NCBI RefSeq assembly: GCF_000236805.1
Contig: NZ_AGFX01000047.1
Span: 151,729-215,728 of the forward strand
Direction: 5' to 3'
Source of the DNA: Paenibacillus peoriae KCTC 3763
GTDB lineage: Bacteria > Bacillota > Bacilli > Paenibacillales > Paenibacillaceae
DNA: 64,000 bases
The notes under the pieces were generated by a model that was not told where the DNA came from, did not search any database, and saw only the letters and a program-made list of their open reading frames with translations. The position numbers were made by a program, and so were the translations under genes. Shown piece after piece: positions 39,395 through 47,727 of the stretch; position 1 is the first letter of the stretch; every line of letters begins with the position of its first letter.

Positions 39395-39982
39395 CTAGTC
39401 ACAGTTTCCGCCGTCTTCTTGTTCAAGGGTGTACACTGCCCGTTGTCCACCAATCAGTGGAGGGCGCGTGAATGCAGCAGTTACACGTGCTTCGCCAATC
39501 CAGCGAAGGCCTGGGCGAAACGGAACGGCTATGGGGCGCAGATGCATGCCGATCAGCGTTTCGCCAATGTCTATCCCGGCATGCGCCTGTACGTTCATCG
39601 CCAAACACGCGTCGTCCAGTGACCGATAGGCAATGGCAGCCATAGAGCCACCTGCCGTACGGACAGGAACGGCGGCAACTTCCATTAATCCCAGCCGCTC
39701 CAGCACAGTCCGCTCAACGACCAGTGCACGGTTCAAATGCTCGCAGCATTGAAACGCCACCTCAAAGCCATATGCCCGGCGTACGGACTCTACTCCAGCC
39801 AGCAACTGCTGAGCCACATCAAGCGCTCCCGCCGTGCCGATCCGGCTCCCAGCCACTTCACTCGTGCTTACGCCAACAACCAGCAAGCGACCAGCCTTCA
39901 GACCTGCCGCTTCAGCGAGTTCCCGCACGACAGAAGCGGTCTGTGCTTCAAGTGAAATCTCACGATCCAATTGTCCAGCCAT
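39395..39982 (-). CDS. ywlG: TIGR01440 (YwlG) family protein
   Basis: A conserved 195-residue soluble protein of uncertain function, in a family always found in Firmicutes near glyA. Recognisable stretches are VGVSTSEVAGSRIGTAG, FQCCEHLNRALVVER and DIGETLIGMHLRPIAVP; the Cys pair and His in CCEHLNR look functionally important. The start ATG has GGGAGG upstream. It is the first gene of the ZTP-riboswitch transcript, with a 178-nt leader after the terminator. The riboswitch suggests a link to one-carbon metabolism, but that is inference. Confidence 0.9.
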   Translation of the reverse strand: MAGQLDREISLEAQTASVVRELAEAAGLKAGRLLVVGVSTSEVAGSRIGTAGALDVAQQLLAGVESVRRAYGFEVAFQCCEHLNRALVVERTVLERLGLMEVAAVPVRTAGGSMAAIAYRSLDDACLAMNVQAHAGIDIGETLIGMHLRPIAVPFRPGLRWIGEARVTAAFTRPPLIGGQRAVYTLEQEDGGNCD

Positions 39983-40159
39983 CGGAACCTCCCTTGGTTG
40001 AACAGTCCCTCAGAGACCAGGCACAGTCTCATGCCTCAAGTTCAACACACTTTCTCCTGATATCACAATCTGACTATATTATAGCCGATGTTTCGGATTT
40101 CGAGCAGAAAAAATGGAAGAACAAGAAGGCAGCAGAAAATCCGGAATAGCTCATATACG

Positions 40160-40198
40160 AAAAAAGAGCAGTCCACACCAATGTGGAATTGCTCTTTT
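40160..40198 (-). terminator. Riboswitch-controlled terminator upstream of ywlG
   Basis: On the minus strand AAAAGAGCAATTCCAC and GTGGACTGCTCTTTT form a long stem followed by a T run, immediately after the ZTP aptamer. The stem begins right at the conserved CTGGGC of the aptamer, the arrangement expected for transcriptional attenuation. Confidence 0.88.
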
Positions 40199-40272
40199 GC
40201 CCAGGCGACCGGCCGTATATCCGGTGCTCCATCGTGGTTAATCCCACTGTTGTCGCCAGTTACACCGGATTC
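40198..40272 (-). ncRNA. ZTP (pfl) riboswitch aptamer
   Basis: Read on the minus strand the sequence has every ZTP landmark: P1 CCGGTG (40263-40268) pairing with CACCGG (40221-40226), the ACTGGCG bulge, a GTGG/CCAC hairpin, GGAGCACCGG closing the first domain, and the second domain ending GGTCGCCTGGGC (40199-40210). ZTP riboswitches sense ZTP or ZMP, which builds up when 10-formyl-tetrahydrofolate is short, and commonly control glyA and purine or folate genes. Ligand binding would block the terminator at 40160-40198 and switch on ywlG-glyA. Confidence 0.93.
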
Positions 40273-40287
40273 TCATTTTTCCACCTT

Positions 40288-40316
40288 ATCTTAACGGATT
40301 AACTGCCGAAAATCAA
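40288..40316 (-). promoter_or_regulatory. Sigma-A promoter of the ZTP riboswitch-ywlG-glyA transcript
   Basis: On the minus strand -35 TTGATT (40311-40316) and -10 TAAGAT (40288-40293) are 17 nt apart and end about 16 nt before the aptamer. Confidence 0.75.
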
Positions 40317-40351
40317 CAGATTCCGTACAAATCAGATGAGTAACACCGACT

Positions 40352-40936
40352 TTATTCGGAGGAAGCCTTTAACTTGTCCAGCAGCTTATGCAGTGCCGTG
40401 CGGATTTCCGCAGCCGTGACATCGTAATCCTCCCGCGAACCCCCAAATGGATCGGAAACATCAAAGCCCGGAATCCGTTGGTGCAGCTCAATCATCCGCT
40501 CACGCTCCTGCGCCGACAGCTCTTGTCCGAGTGAAGCCATCAACTGTTGTGAAGCGTATAAGCCATCTAACTCCTGTACATCTTTCAGCACCGCATCCCG
40601 ATCTTCCACATATTCCTTGAGCGTAAAAACTTTGTCCGCCGCATGGGGAAACCGCTGAATGACGTGCTGCTTATGACCTTGCGCCAAGGTTAAAATCAGA
40701 TGTGCCCACTCGGCCAGTCCGCCGCTCAGAGAGGTCGAGGTCATCCGATCCGAGATATCGTGGTCCCGTAGAACCGCCTCTGCGTGTCGGGATATCGGTG
40801 TGCCTTCCATCGCGGCCACTCCCGCAGAGCGCACCTCCAGCTCCAATCCGCGTTCAGCAGCCAGCTTGCGCAGCATTCCTTCAGCCATTGGACTGCGACA
40901 GGTGTTCCCTGTGCATACGAATAAGATATGTTTCAA
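40352..40936 (-). CDS. ywlE: Low molecular weight protein arginine phosphatase YwlE
   Basis: Removes phosphate from arginine residues marked by the McsB kinase, acting in the cytoplasm in protein quality control. It has 194 residues. The active site reads VCTGNTCRSPMAEG: Cys, then the Thr in NTC that marks Arg-phosphatases, then Arg. The acid Asp lies in DPFGGSREDYD. The start is TTG 40936 with GGGGGTG 6 nt upstream; the frame open to 40966 has no comparable site. It follows mntP by 61 bp. Confidence 0.93.
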   Translation of the reverse strand: MKHILFVCTGNTCRSPMAEGMLRKLAAERGLELEVRSAGVAAMEGTPISRHAEAVLRDHDISDRMTSTSLSGGLAEWAHLILTLAQGHKQHVIQRFPHAADKVFTLKEYVEDRDAVLKDVQELDGLYASQQLMASLGQELSAQERERMIELHQRIPGFDVSDPFGGSREDYDVTAAEIRTALHKLLDKLKASSE

Positions 40937-40997
40937 CGTTTTCACCCCCAAAGCCTTTACTATCATCCTGTATTATTTTACACTGTCCACGCTAAAA

Positions 40998-41573
40998 TCA
41001 AAACATAAACATAAAGCCGAACGCCAGCAAAATAGCACCGCCCACGGCCTCTCCATAATCCCCTAGATTACGGCTGACCTTGCGACCCAGCAGCAATCCC
41101 AGCATCGCCATCGCCCCTCCGCAAAAGCCAAACGCCAGAACACTCAGCACCAGATCACTCTGGAACATCCCCAGCGACACCCCTACAGAAAACGAGTCGA
41201 CGCTTACCCCGAGCGCAAACAACAAAAGACCCAAAGGTGAACGATGATCCAATACTTGTACGCCGCCCCCCTTGAAGGAACTATATACCATATGCCCGCC
41301 TAAAAGGATGAGTAACCCACCTGCAAAATAGGTCGTCACATAGCCCAGTAAGGAACTCATATAATGGCCTATGAACATCCCCAGCAATGGCATCAGAATG
41401 TGAAAAAAGCCAATAACCGTACTGATGCGCAGCACATCCCGCAGGCGTATCCCCTTCATGCCGATCCCTACGCCCAGCGATAACGCATCCATCCCCAGCG
41501 CTACTGCCATGATCAGAATCGTTACAACCTGCCCGACATGGGCAGAGGCTGACAGCATACTCCATCCCTCCAT
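40998..41573 (-). CDS. mntP: Manganese efflux pump MntP
   Basis: Exports Mn2+ across the cytoplasmic membrane. It is about 191 residues with six membrane segments and the twin family motifs ALGMDALSLGVGIG and ALGVSVDSFSVGVSLG, whose Asp residues bind metal. Two starts are plausible: ATG 41573 (AAAGGA, 6 nt) and ATG 41558 (GGAGG, 8 nt). The frame extends to 41624 but those residues are not membrane-like. B. subtilis has the same neighbour order (ywlD). No yybP-ykoY riboswitch is present upstream. Confidence 0.93.
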   Translation of the reverse strand: MEGWSMLSASAHVGQVVTILIMAVALGMDALSLGVGIGMKGIRLRDVLRISTVIGFFHILMPLLGMFIGHYMSSLLGYVTTYFAGGLLILLGGHMVYSSFKGGGVQVLDHRSPLGLLLFALGVSVDSFSVGVSLGMFQSDLVLSVLAFGFCGGAMAMLGLLLGRKVSRNLGDYGEAVGGAILLAFGFMFMF

Positions 41574-41734
41574 TATCCGTCCTTTCTTGTACACGTTATG
41601 CGGACAAGGAGCAAAACAGTACAAGCATATAACGGATGAGCCTGTACAGGACGAGGAGAGATGAGAATTTTATTAAGAGCGGTTACGACAAGACCGAAAC
41701 CCTTTCTGTACTCCAGCAAAATATGTGTGTCTTG

Positions 41735-43054
41735 CTAAAGACGAACGACTCGGTGACCTGCCGCTTTCAGCAGACGGTTCATAACGGCGTCTCCCAATCC
41801 GTCGGTCGGACAGGATTCCGATAAAATATAAGTGACGCCGTCCTCATCGCAGCGGCGCAGCACGCCGTACAGGCGCTGCGCCGCCTCATGGAGCGCGTCC
41901 CGCTTACCCAGCGAATAGACGCGCTCTCCGGCATAGCTGGCGGCATGCTCGTCGAACGCGAGCACCGCCGTGCGCTCTCCGCGTGCGCGAGCCTCCGCCA
42001 GCGCAGCGCGAATCCAGCCCGTCACCGCAGCGGGCGACGGGCCCTGCACCACGCTCAAGCGGCCGCGCGGCGCGTAGTGCGTGTACTTCATGCCCGGCGA
42101 ACGCGGTGCCGGGCTATCGGCGTCCTCGCCGGGCGAAGCAGCGGCCAGCGCCGGATCGAGCACGACAGCGCGAGCGACCGCAGCGAGCTGCTCGGCCGTC
42201 ACGCCGCCGGGGCGCAGGATGGTGACGGTTCCGTCGTCACCGGCCTGTACCACCGTGGACTCAAGCCCCACACCCGTGGGGCCTCCGTCCAGAATACCGC
42301 CGATGCGGCCCCCCAGGTCCTCCTGCACATGCTGTGCAAGGGTTGGACTGGGCCTTCCCGAGCGGTTCGCGCTGGGCGCAGCCAGCGGACAGCCGGCTTC
42401 CGCGATCAGACGCAGCGCTATCGGATGATCCGGCATACGCACACCGACCGTGTCCAGCCCTGCCGTCACACGAGGTGATAGCGCCTGCGGCACCACCGGC
42501 AGCACCAGCGTCAGCGGTCCCGGCCAGAACGCATCCATCAGCGCCCGGGCCGTATCGTTTATGTTGGCTACCATACCGCTCAATTGGACAGGGTCAGAAA
42601 TATGTACAATGAGCGGATTATCGGAAGGACGCCCTTTGGCGGCAAATACCGCCTCCACTGCTGCTGTGCTGCGTGCGTCGGCACCCAGGCCGTATACGGT
42701 TTCTGTAGGGAAGGCTATCGTCTCTCCCGCCTGGAGCAGCTCGGCAGCCTCACGGATACCCTTTTCCGCCGCAATCCGAGTCTGCCCACCCCCCATTTCG
42801 CCGGAGATATCCTCTTCAGTCTCACGAATCGCAACCGTAGTATCAGCTTCTTCCATGCCAGCAGACGTCCTCTTAGCAGTTGCAGCCAGGTCCGTTTCGG
42901 GAACCAAACATCTTACATCCCACCATTTTGTATGCAAAGCCTCCAATGTCTGCTTTAGCTCGTGAATCCCTTGTTCATCCGGCTCCCGCTCGGGCTTCTC
43001 CTTCTGTGCAAACGGTCTGTGCAAATCTTGTATTGGATTCAATTTATCGGTCAT
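41735..43054 (-). CDS. L-threonylcarbamoyladenylate synthase (Sua5/YrdC family) with long N-terminal extension
   Basis: Makes threonylcarbamoyl-AMP from threonine, bicarbonate and ATP for the t6A37 modification of tRNA. The YrdC domain begins near residue 100 (FPTETVYGLGADA, KGRPSDNPLIVHI) and ends with a Sua5 domain (RSPGMKYTHYAPRG). At 439 residues it is about 90 longer than the common 346-residue form. The extra N-terminal part has TKWWDVR, an element usually near the start of Sua5, then an insert of about 50 residues before the YrdC core. The region from about 41830 to 42500 is very GC-rich while the 5' part is not. An extended -10 promoter lies at 43171. Confidence 0.9.
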   Translation of the reverse strand: MTDKLNPIQDLHRPFAQKEKPEREPDEQGIHELKQTLEALHTKWWDVRCLVPETDLAATAKRTSAGMEEADTTVAIRETEEDISGEMGGGQTRIAAEKGIREAAELLQAGETIAFPTETVYGLGADARSTAAVEAVFAAKGRPSDNPLIVHISDPVQLSGMVANINDTARALMDAFWPGPLTLVLPVVPQALSPRVTAGLDTVGVRMPDHPIALRLIAEAGCPLAAPSANRSGRPSPTLAQHVQEDLGGRIGGILDGGPTGVGLESTVVQAGDDGTVTILRPGGVTAEQLAAVARAVVLDPALAAASPGEDADSPAPRSPGMKYTHYAPRGRLSVVQGPSPAAVTGWIRAALAEARARGERTAVLAFDEHAASYAGERVYSLGKRDALHEAAQRLYGVLRRCDEDGVTYILSESCPTDGLGDAVMNRLLKAAGHRVVRL

Positions 43055-43170
43055 ATCAGATCATCCCATATCTTATTGTCATACAGTCCGATTCATGTCG
43101 CTTGGTCTCCAAAGAGGCCTGCTTTGAAAACTCAACTGAATCGGCTCTGCCATGTGCTACTGTACATCCC

Positions 43171-43179
43171 ATTATAGCA
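43171..43179 (-). promoter_or_regulatory. Extended -10 promoter upstream of sua5
   Basis: On the minus strand TGCTATAAT gives a perfect -10 (43171-43176) with a TGn extension. The -35 is poor. It lies about 115 nt before the sua5 start. Confidence 0.5.
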
Positions 43180-43204
43180 TATGGGAGACTGGCTACTCTC
43201 AAGC

Positions 43205-43897
43205 TTAGACGAATAAGCCGCTTACCCAGCCCCACAACCCTGTCAGAGCATCCCACAGAAAGAAACGTACTTCCGGTTCCTTGCCATTCGCAGTTGTCTG
43301 ACTGTCTCCGCGATTCGCTTTTGCCGCTGCCGCTTGTGCCGTTGCCTCCCCACTGCCTGCATCAATAAAACACAATGGCGGAAACAGCACGCACCACCAA
43401 TTTTGCCCTCTGCCTTGTCCCAGTGTGACCCGGAGGGCCTCATAATTCCCGGCAGGATAAACAAGACCACCATACATTTTTGTCGGAAAAGGAACACTTG
43501 CCAGTTCCACCTGATGCTGATATGCAATGCCGCGCCGAGCCAGCTCAGCACCTACCAAACGATCAATTTCAGGCAAGTGGGCAGCAATCAACGCTCTCGC
43601 CTGATTTAAGCTTTGCGGGTTTTCCAGCTTACCTACCCAAGCATTCATTTGCTGTACGATGGCGTCCCGGATGTCGCGCTTGACCAGCTGATCCTCCGGG
43701 CGATCCGAATTGGCCAAAATGCGCAGCCGAATGGAATCATGCGGAATCACTCTTGCCCCTGTTGTTGTCATTCCTGACGTTATAGGACCTCTGATTCCTG
43801 TGGTCATGGCAGCATCCGTTTTTTGACCTTCCCAGGACATCATTAAGATCGAAATACAAAATAAGATCATGGCAGCTTGCTTTACCCAGCTTTTCAT
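43205..43897 (-). CDS. spoIIR: Stage II sporulation protein SpoIIR
   Basis: Secreted forespore signal that activates the SpoIIGA protease, which processes pro-sigma-E in the mother cell. It is 230 residues with an N-terminal signal or anchor (SWVKQAAMILFCISILMM) and the family segment IPHDSIRLRILANSDRPEDQ, then VRDAI-type and YPAGNYEALRVTLGQGRGQNWWC (key part GQGRGQNWWCVLFPPLCF). The start is ATG 43897 with GGGGGG 6 nt upstream; the frame runs on to 44038 but crosses the upstream terminator. A sigma-F promoter at 43934-43962 fits its known control. The short tail after CFIDAG is low-complexity Ala/Lys. Confidence 0.93.
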   Translation of the reverse strand: MKSWVKQAAMILFCISILMMSWEGQKTDAAMTTGIRGPITSGMTTTGARVIPHDSIRLRILANSDRPEDQLVKRDIRDAIVQQMNAWVGKLENPQSLNQARALIAAHLPEIDRLVGAELARRGIAYQHQVELASVPFPTKMYGGLVYPAGNYEALRVTLGQGRGQNWWCVLFPPLCFIDAGSGEATAQAAAAKANRGDSQTTANGKEPEVRFFLWDALTGLWGWVSGLFV

Positions 43898-43933
43898 CTT
43901 CGTCCCCCCAAACCCAAACTCTATCATGTCTAT

Positions 43934-43962
43934 CAGTTTGTCCGGTTCGGGAGAATCTAAAC
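43934..43962 (-). promoter_or_regulatory. Sigma-F promoter of spoIIR
   Basis: On the minus strand GTTTA (43958-43962) and GGACAAACTG (43934-43943) are 14 nt apart. The -10 fits GGnnAnAMTR fully and the -35 matches GYATA at 4 of 5. Spacing is identical to the spoIIQ promoter in this window. Confidence 0.68.
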
Positions 43963-44017
43963 CTATGAATCTATGTAAAATGTTCAGAGCAAAGCCTGGA
44001 TCATGGTCTGCGAAAAT

Positions 44018-44051
44018 GAAAAGGCCCAGATTTCGCAATCTGGACCTTTTC
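44018..44051 (-). terminator. Intrinsic terminator of the SEDS gene
   Basis: GAAAAGGCCCAGATT (44018-44032) and AATCTGGACCTTTTC (44037-44051) form a 15-bp stem with one G-U pair and a 4-nt loop; the ends are T-rich on both strands. It lies upstream of spoIIR and supports the short spoIIR start. Confidence 0.8.
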
Positions 44052-44154
44052 GCTGCATCGTTTTACTTTATCAGCATTTTGCATATTTCGATTCCAACGC
44101 TCGAAAGCGTAGTATATAGACGTACTAACCGTATCTACCCACAATCCATGCACA

Positions 44155-45348
44155 CTAGACCTTTTTCGCCTTCGTCAAGCTCGCTCTGGAAGGCTGTGGC
44201 AGATCATCCTCCAGCTCCTGACCGTGCACCTTAATACTCATAACCAGGCCGATACTTGCCATGTTAATGAGCAGCGACGTCCCCCCGTAGCTGATGAACG
44301 GAAGCGTAATGCCCGTGAGCGGCATGATGCCCAAAAACGCGCCGATATTCTCAAAAATCTGATATAACAGCATGGACACAATACCCACGATAAGATACGG
44401 TCCAGCTCGATCACGGCATTCCAGCGATATCAGGATCATTCGGTGAATTAAAATAAAATATAACAAGAGTAACACCGAGGAGCCTACAAAGCCAAATTCC
44501 TCCGCTACCACTACAAAAATAGAATCCGCATACGTATAAGGAACACGCCCGGATTGTACCGAGGTTCCCTGCAGAAAGCCTTTGCCCATCATCCCGCCAG
44601 AGGCAATCGCCAGCTTGGCGTTTTTGGTATGATAAGATGCCTTCGCGGTCGCTTTTTCCGGTACCAGCCAAGGGTCCAGACGCTCTACCCAGTGACTGCG
44701 CCCAATCCCCTTCATAAACGAATCAATCTCATCGTGAAACGAGATATAGGCTTTGAGCCCACCACCAACAGCGACTGCAAATATGGTAAATCCGATCAGC
44801 GCATGGGATGCCTTCACATTCCCAATCCATAGCATACCAATGACGATGACGATGTATCCGAGCGCATTACCCAGGTCATTTTGCGCCATCACCATAGCAA
44901 AAGGAACAAAGCTCACCAGCGCGACTGGAAGTACGTCCTGAACAAAATACAGTCTGCTCTTGCGCTTTTTGATCAGCATATACGTCAGAAAGATGATAAG
45001 AACCAGCTTGAATACCTCAGCAGGCTGGAGGTTCAAGCCACCGATTTTCAAAAAGCCCTGGGAGTTGTTAACCGTCCCGCCAAAAAAGCCGAGCAAGAGC
45101 AGAAATATTCCGCCTCCATATACATACAGTGCTTTTTTAATAAATATTCGGAAATCGACCATCGCTATACCCAAAATCGCCACAAAACCCAATATATAAT
45201 ACCCGATCATCTTCTGGTAGTCATTGCCGTGCTCCGTCAGGTTCGTAGGGCCTCTGCCCGCGCTATATACCGTGATGATGCTGATTGCCATGAGCAAAAC
45301 CAGAATAAAGATAACCGGACCATCTATTTTTTTAAATTTCTGAAGCAT
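44155..45348 (-). CDS. FtsW/RodA/SpoVE family (SEDS) peptidoglycan polymerase
   Basis: Polytopic membrane protein of 397 residues with about ten membrane segments. SEDS proteins polymerise lipid II with a partner class B PBP. The catalytic Asp region is MAQNDLGNALGY, and the C-terminal SEDS signature reads PLTGITLPFISYGGTSLLINM. Features such as the GKGFLQGTSVQ loop look more RodA-like than FtsW-like. It sits between prmC and spoIIR. Which of the cell's SEDS proteins this is cannot be settled here. It starts at ATG 45348 after GGGGGAAATC. Confidence 0.92.
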   Translation of the reverse strand: MLQKFKKIDGPVIFILVLLMAISIITVYSAGRGPTNLTEHGNDYQKMIGYYILGFVAILGIAMVDFRIFIKKALYVYGGGIFLLLLGFFGGTVNNSQGFLKIGGLNLQPAEVFKLVLIIFLTYMLIKKRKSRLYFVQDVLPVALVSFVPFAMVMAQNDLGNALGYIVIVIGMLWIGNVKASHALIGFTIFAVAVGGGLKAYISFHDEIDSFMKGIGRSHWVERLDPWLVPEKATAKASYHTKNAKLAIASGGMMGKGFLQGTSVQSGRVPYTYADSIFVVVAEEFGFVGSSVLLLLYFILIHRMILISLECRDRAGPYLIVGIVSMLLYQIFENIGAFLGIMPLTGITLPFISYGGTSLLINMASIGLVMSIKVHGQELEDDLPQPSRASLTKAKKV

Positions 45349-45423
45349 GATTTCCCCCTGAGCCGTTTCTCGGTCATACTCCTCTTATTCTAAAGCAAAG
45401 ACTCGCAAAAAGAAAATGCAGCA

Positions 45424-46323
45424 CTACTCCGAGACGCCTAGGACATGTCGTTCAATCCCTGCAAGGTCTGGAACGATCAAGATTGTCTTCCAATGACCTG
45501 CCCGCTCCAGCAGCGCGGCCACGTCTCTGGCCTGCCCCATGCCCAACTCAAATCCAATCAGCCGAGGCGGAGCCTGAAGGAGCCCTAGCTGCTCCAGCAT
45601 CGCCCGATACGGGCCAAGCCCGTCGGGGCCGCCATCCAGCGCCATGTGCGGCTCATGGTCGCGCACCTCCGGCTGCAAGCCAGCGATGTCGGCAGCCGGA
45701 ATATACGGCGGATTGGACACGAGGATGTCCACCGCCGCACCCGCGAACGGCGTCAGCAGATCGCCCTCGCGGAATTCCACGGCTGCGCCGTTCGCAGCGG
45801 CATTGCTGGCCGCCATTTTCAGCGCAGCAGCGGAAATATCCCCCGCTGCTACGCCCCAGCGCGGGCGCTCAGCCGCCAGCGTTACAGCGATTGCACCGCT
45901 GCCCGTGCCGATATCGAGCGCCTGCGGGGCGCCGTTCGGCCACAAACGGTCACCGTGCTGGAGTATGGCCTCGACGAGCAGCTCGGTCTCGGGGCGCGGG
46001 ATCAGCACCGCCGGCGAAACCGCAAACGGGCGGCCATAAAACTCCTGCCGTCCGATAATATACTGCGCCGGCTCGCCCGCTGCTTTGCGGGTGATGACCG
46101 CTTCCCAAGCCTCCTTGCCGGAAGCAGGGAATGGATCAGCCAGCGCAACATAGAAGGCCGTGCCTTCCAGCCCAAGCACGTGCTCCAGCAACAGGCGGGC
46201 GTTATGCTGCGGCTCCAGTACGCCGCAGCTTCCTAAAAAAGAAGAAGCCTCAACTAAGGCTTCTCTGATACTTATGCTCCGATCCGGCGACATTCGATAT
46301 GCACAATCACGTTCGTGTCCCAA
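45424..46323 (-). CDS. prmC: Peptide chain release factor N5-glutamine methyltransferase PrmC
   Basis: Methylates the Gln of the GGQ motif in RF1 and RF2 using SAM. It has 299 residues. The SAM loop is DIGTGSGAIAVTLA and the catalytic motif is SNPPYIPAADI. An N-terminal helical bundle (residues about 15-85) recognises the factor. TTG 46323 is the probable start: GAGGT lies 7 nt upstream inside the prfA end, and only 3 bp separate the two genes. Most of the gene is far richer in GC than its neighbours. Confidence 0.94.
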   Translation of the reverse strand: MGHERDCAYRMSPDRSISIREALVEASSFLGSCGVLEPQHNARLLLEHVLGLEGTAFYVALADPFPASGKEAWEAVITRKAAGEPAQYIIGRQEFYGRPFAVSPAVLIPRPETELLVEAILQHGDRLWPNGAPQALDIGTGSGAIAVTLAAERPRWGVAAGDISAAALKMAASNAAANGAAVEFREGDLLTPFAGAAVDILVSNPPYIPAADIAGLQPEVRDHEPHMALDGGPDGLGPYRAMLEQLGLLQAPPRLIGFELGMGQARDVAALLERAGHWKTILIVPDLAGIERHVLGVSE

Positions 46324-46326
46324 GGC

Positions 46327-47391
46327 TTAAACCTCTTGTTCCATCAAATCAGCCTGCTCCGCAATCGTGAGTGCCGATACGATCTCTTCAATCTCCCCGT
46401 TCATCACCTGGTCCAGCTTGTGCATAGTCAAGCCAATCCGGTGATCTGTTACACGGCTTTGCGGGAAGTTGTAGGTACGAATACGCTCACTGCGATCCCC
46501 GGTCCCTACTTTGCTCTTGCGCTCGCCTGCATATTTGGCTTCCTCTTCCTGGCGCATCATATCCGAAATACGGGCGCGCAAAACCTGCAGCGCCTTCTCC
46601 TTGTTGGAGTTCTGGGATTTACCGTCCTGACAGGTCGCCATAATGCCTGTTGGCATATGCGTCACACGCACGGCGGATTTTGTCGTATTGACAGACTGAC
46701 CGCCCGCACCGCTGGAGCAGAAAGTATCCACGCGGATATCCTTGTCTAAAATTTCGATATCCACTTCCTCTGCCTCAGGCATCACGGACACCGTGGAGGT
46801 AGACGTATGAATACGTCCACCAGATTCCGTCGTCGGAATCCGCTGTACGCGGTGTGCGCCGCTTTCGAATTTCATTTTGCTGTATGCACCGCGTCCGTTA
46901 ATCATGAAAATAACCTCTTTAAAACCACCAAGGTCATTCATGTTCGCATCCATCAGCTCTACACGCCAGCCTTGGGTATCTGCATAACGGGTGTACATCC
47001 GATACAAGTCCGCTGCAAACAGTGCGGCTTCGTCACCACCCGCAGCACCACGAATTTCGATAATAACGTTCTTATCATCGTTCGGGTCCTTTGGCAGCAA
47101 CAAAATACGGATTTTCTCGTCCAGCTCCCGTTTACGGGCACTCAGCTCTTCAATCTCCATTTTGACCATTTCACGCATCTCGTCGTCCAGCTTTTCACCT
47201 TGCATGACTTTAGCAGCGTCCAGCTCTTCAACGACTGTTTTATATTCGGTATATGCTTCATAAGCAGGCTGTAAATCAGACTGTTCTTTGGAATAATCTC
47301 TAAGTTTTTTGCTATCGTTCGCCACATCCGGATCGCAGAGCAGTTCGCTCAGTTTATCGTAGCGGTCCGCCAATGATTGCAATCGGTCCAA
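46327..47391 (-). CDS. prfA: Peptide chain release factor 1
   Basis: Releases peptides at UAA and UAG. It has about 354 residues. The GGQ loop is [18 protein letters not shown] and the codon-recognition PxT is in [14 protein letters not shown] choose TTG 47391 ([15 protein letters not shown]), which matches the start of Bacillus RF1 and has AGAGGTG 9 nt upstream; GTG 47403 is the other option. It is followed directly by prmC, its modifying enzyme. Confidence 0.95.
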   Translation of the reverse strand: MDRLQSLADRYDKLSELLCDPDVANDSKKLRDYSKEQSDLQPAYEAYTEYKTVVEELDAAKVMQGEKLDDEMREMVKMEIEELSARKRELDEKIRILLLPKDPNDDKNVIIEIRGAAGGDEAALFAADLYRMYTRYADTQGWRVELMDANMNDLGGFKEVIFMINGRGAYSKMKFESGAHRVQRIPTTESGGRIHTSTSTVSVMPEAEEVDIEILDKDIRVDTFCSSGAGGQSVNTTKSAVRVTHMPTGIMATCQDGKSQNSNKEKALQVLRARISDMMRQEEEAKYAGERKSKVGTGDRSERIRTYNFPQSRVTDHRIGLTMHKLDQVMNGEIEEIVSALTIAEQADLMEQEV

Positions 47392-47403
47392 CAAGCGATT
47401 CAC

Positions 47404-47727
47404 CTCTTCAGTTAAATTAATATGAAACCAGCTTCAAATTCACTGGCTACAGCTCTTTATTATAACAACTAATCGGTTAATTAGCTACAAAAATTACTTA
47501 CTAATTTAGGATTCTGCAAAAATCCGCAAATCTATTGGAGTCGAATACACAAAATCCTGAATAAACTGAATGGCAAATTTTCAACCAAGAAAAGAAATGC
47601 GAATCAAATAAAAAGCCGCCGCCCTGAGCAGGCAGCGACTAACTTAATTAAGTACATGCAGGAAACACATATACAATCACCTAAATGTTCGCATATCAAC
47701 ACCGAGTGCTATACGCTGAAATGCATA
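47404..47727. other. Spacer between prfA and ychF
   Basis: It contains the ychF terminator (47609-47639) and an AT-rich stretch (47410-47600) that should hold the prfA-prmC promoter, which I could not pin down. No gene is seen. Confidence 0.4.
47609..47639 (-). terminator. Intrinsic terminator after ychF
   Basis: On the minus strand GTCGCTGCC and GGGCGGCGGC pair over 9-10 bp with G-U pairs, loop TGCTCA, then a T5 tract. It is about 90 nt downstream of the ychF stop. Confidence 0.82.

Noticed and set aside
40998-41734. Manganese (yybP-ykoY) riboswitch ahead of mntP
   Set aside because: The gap upstream of mntP is too short and has no matching core sequence.
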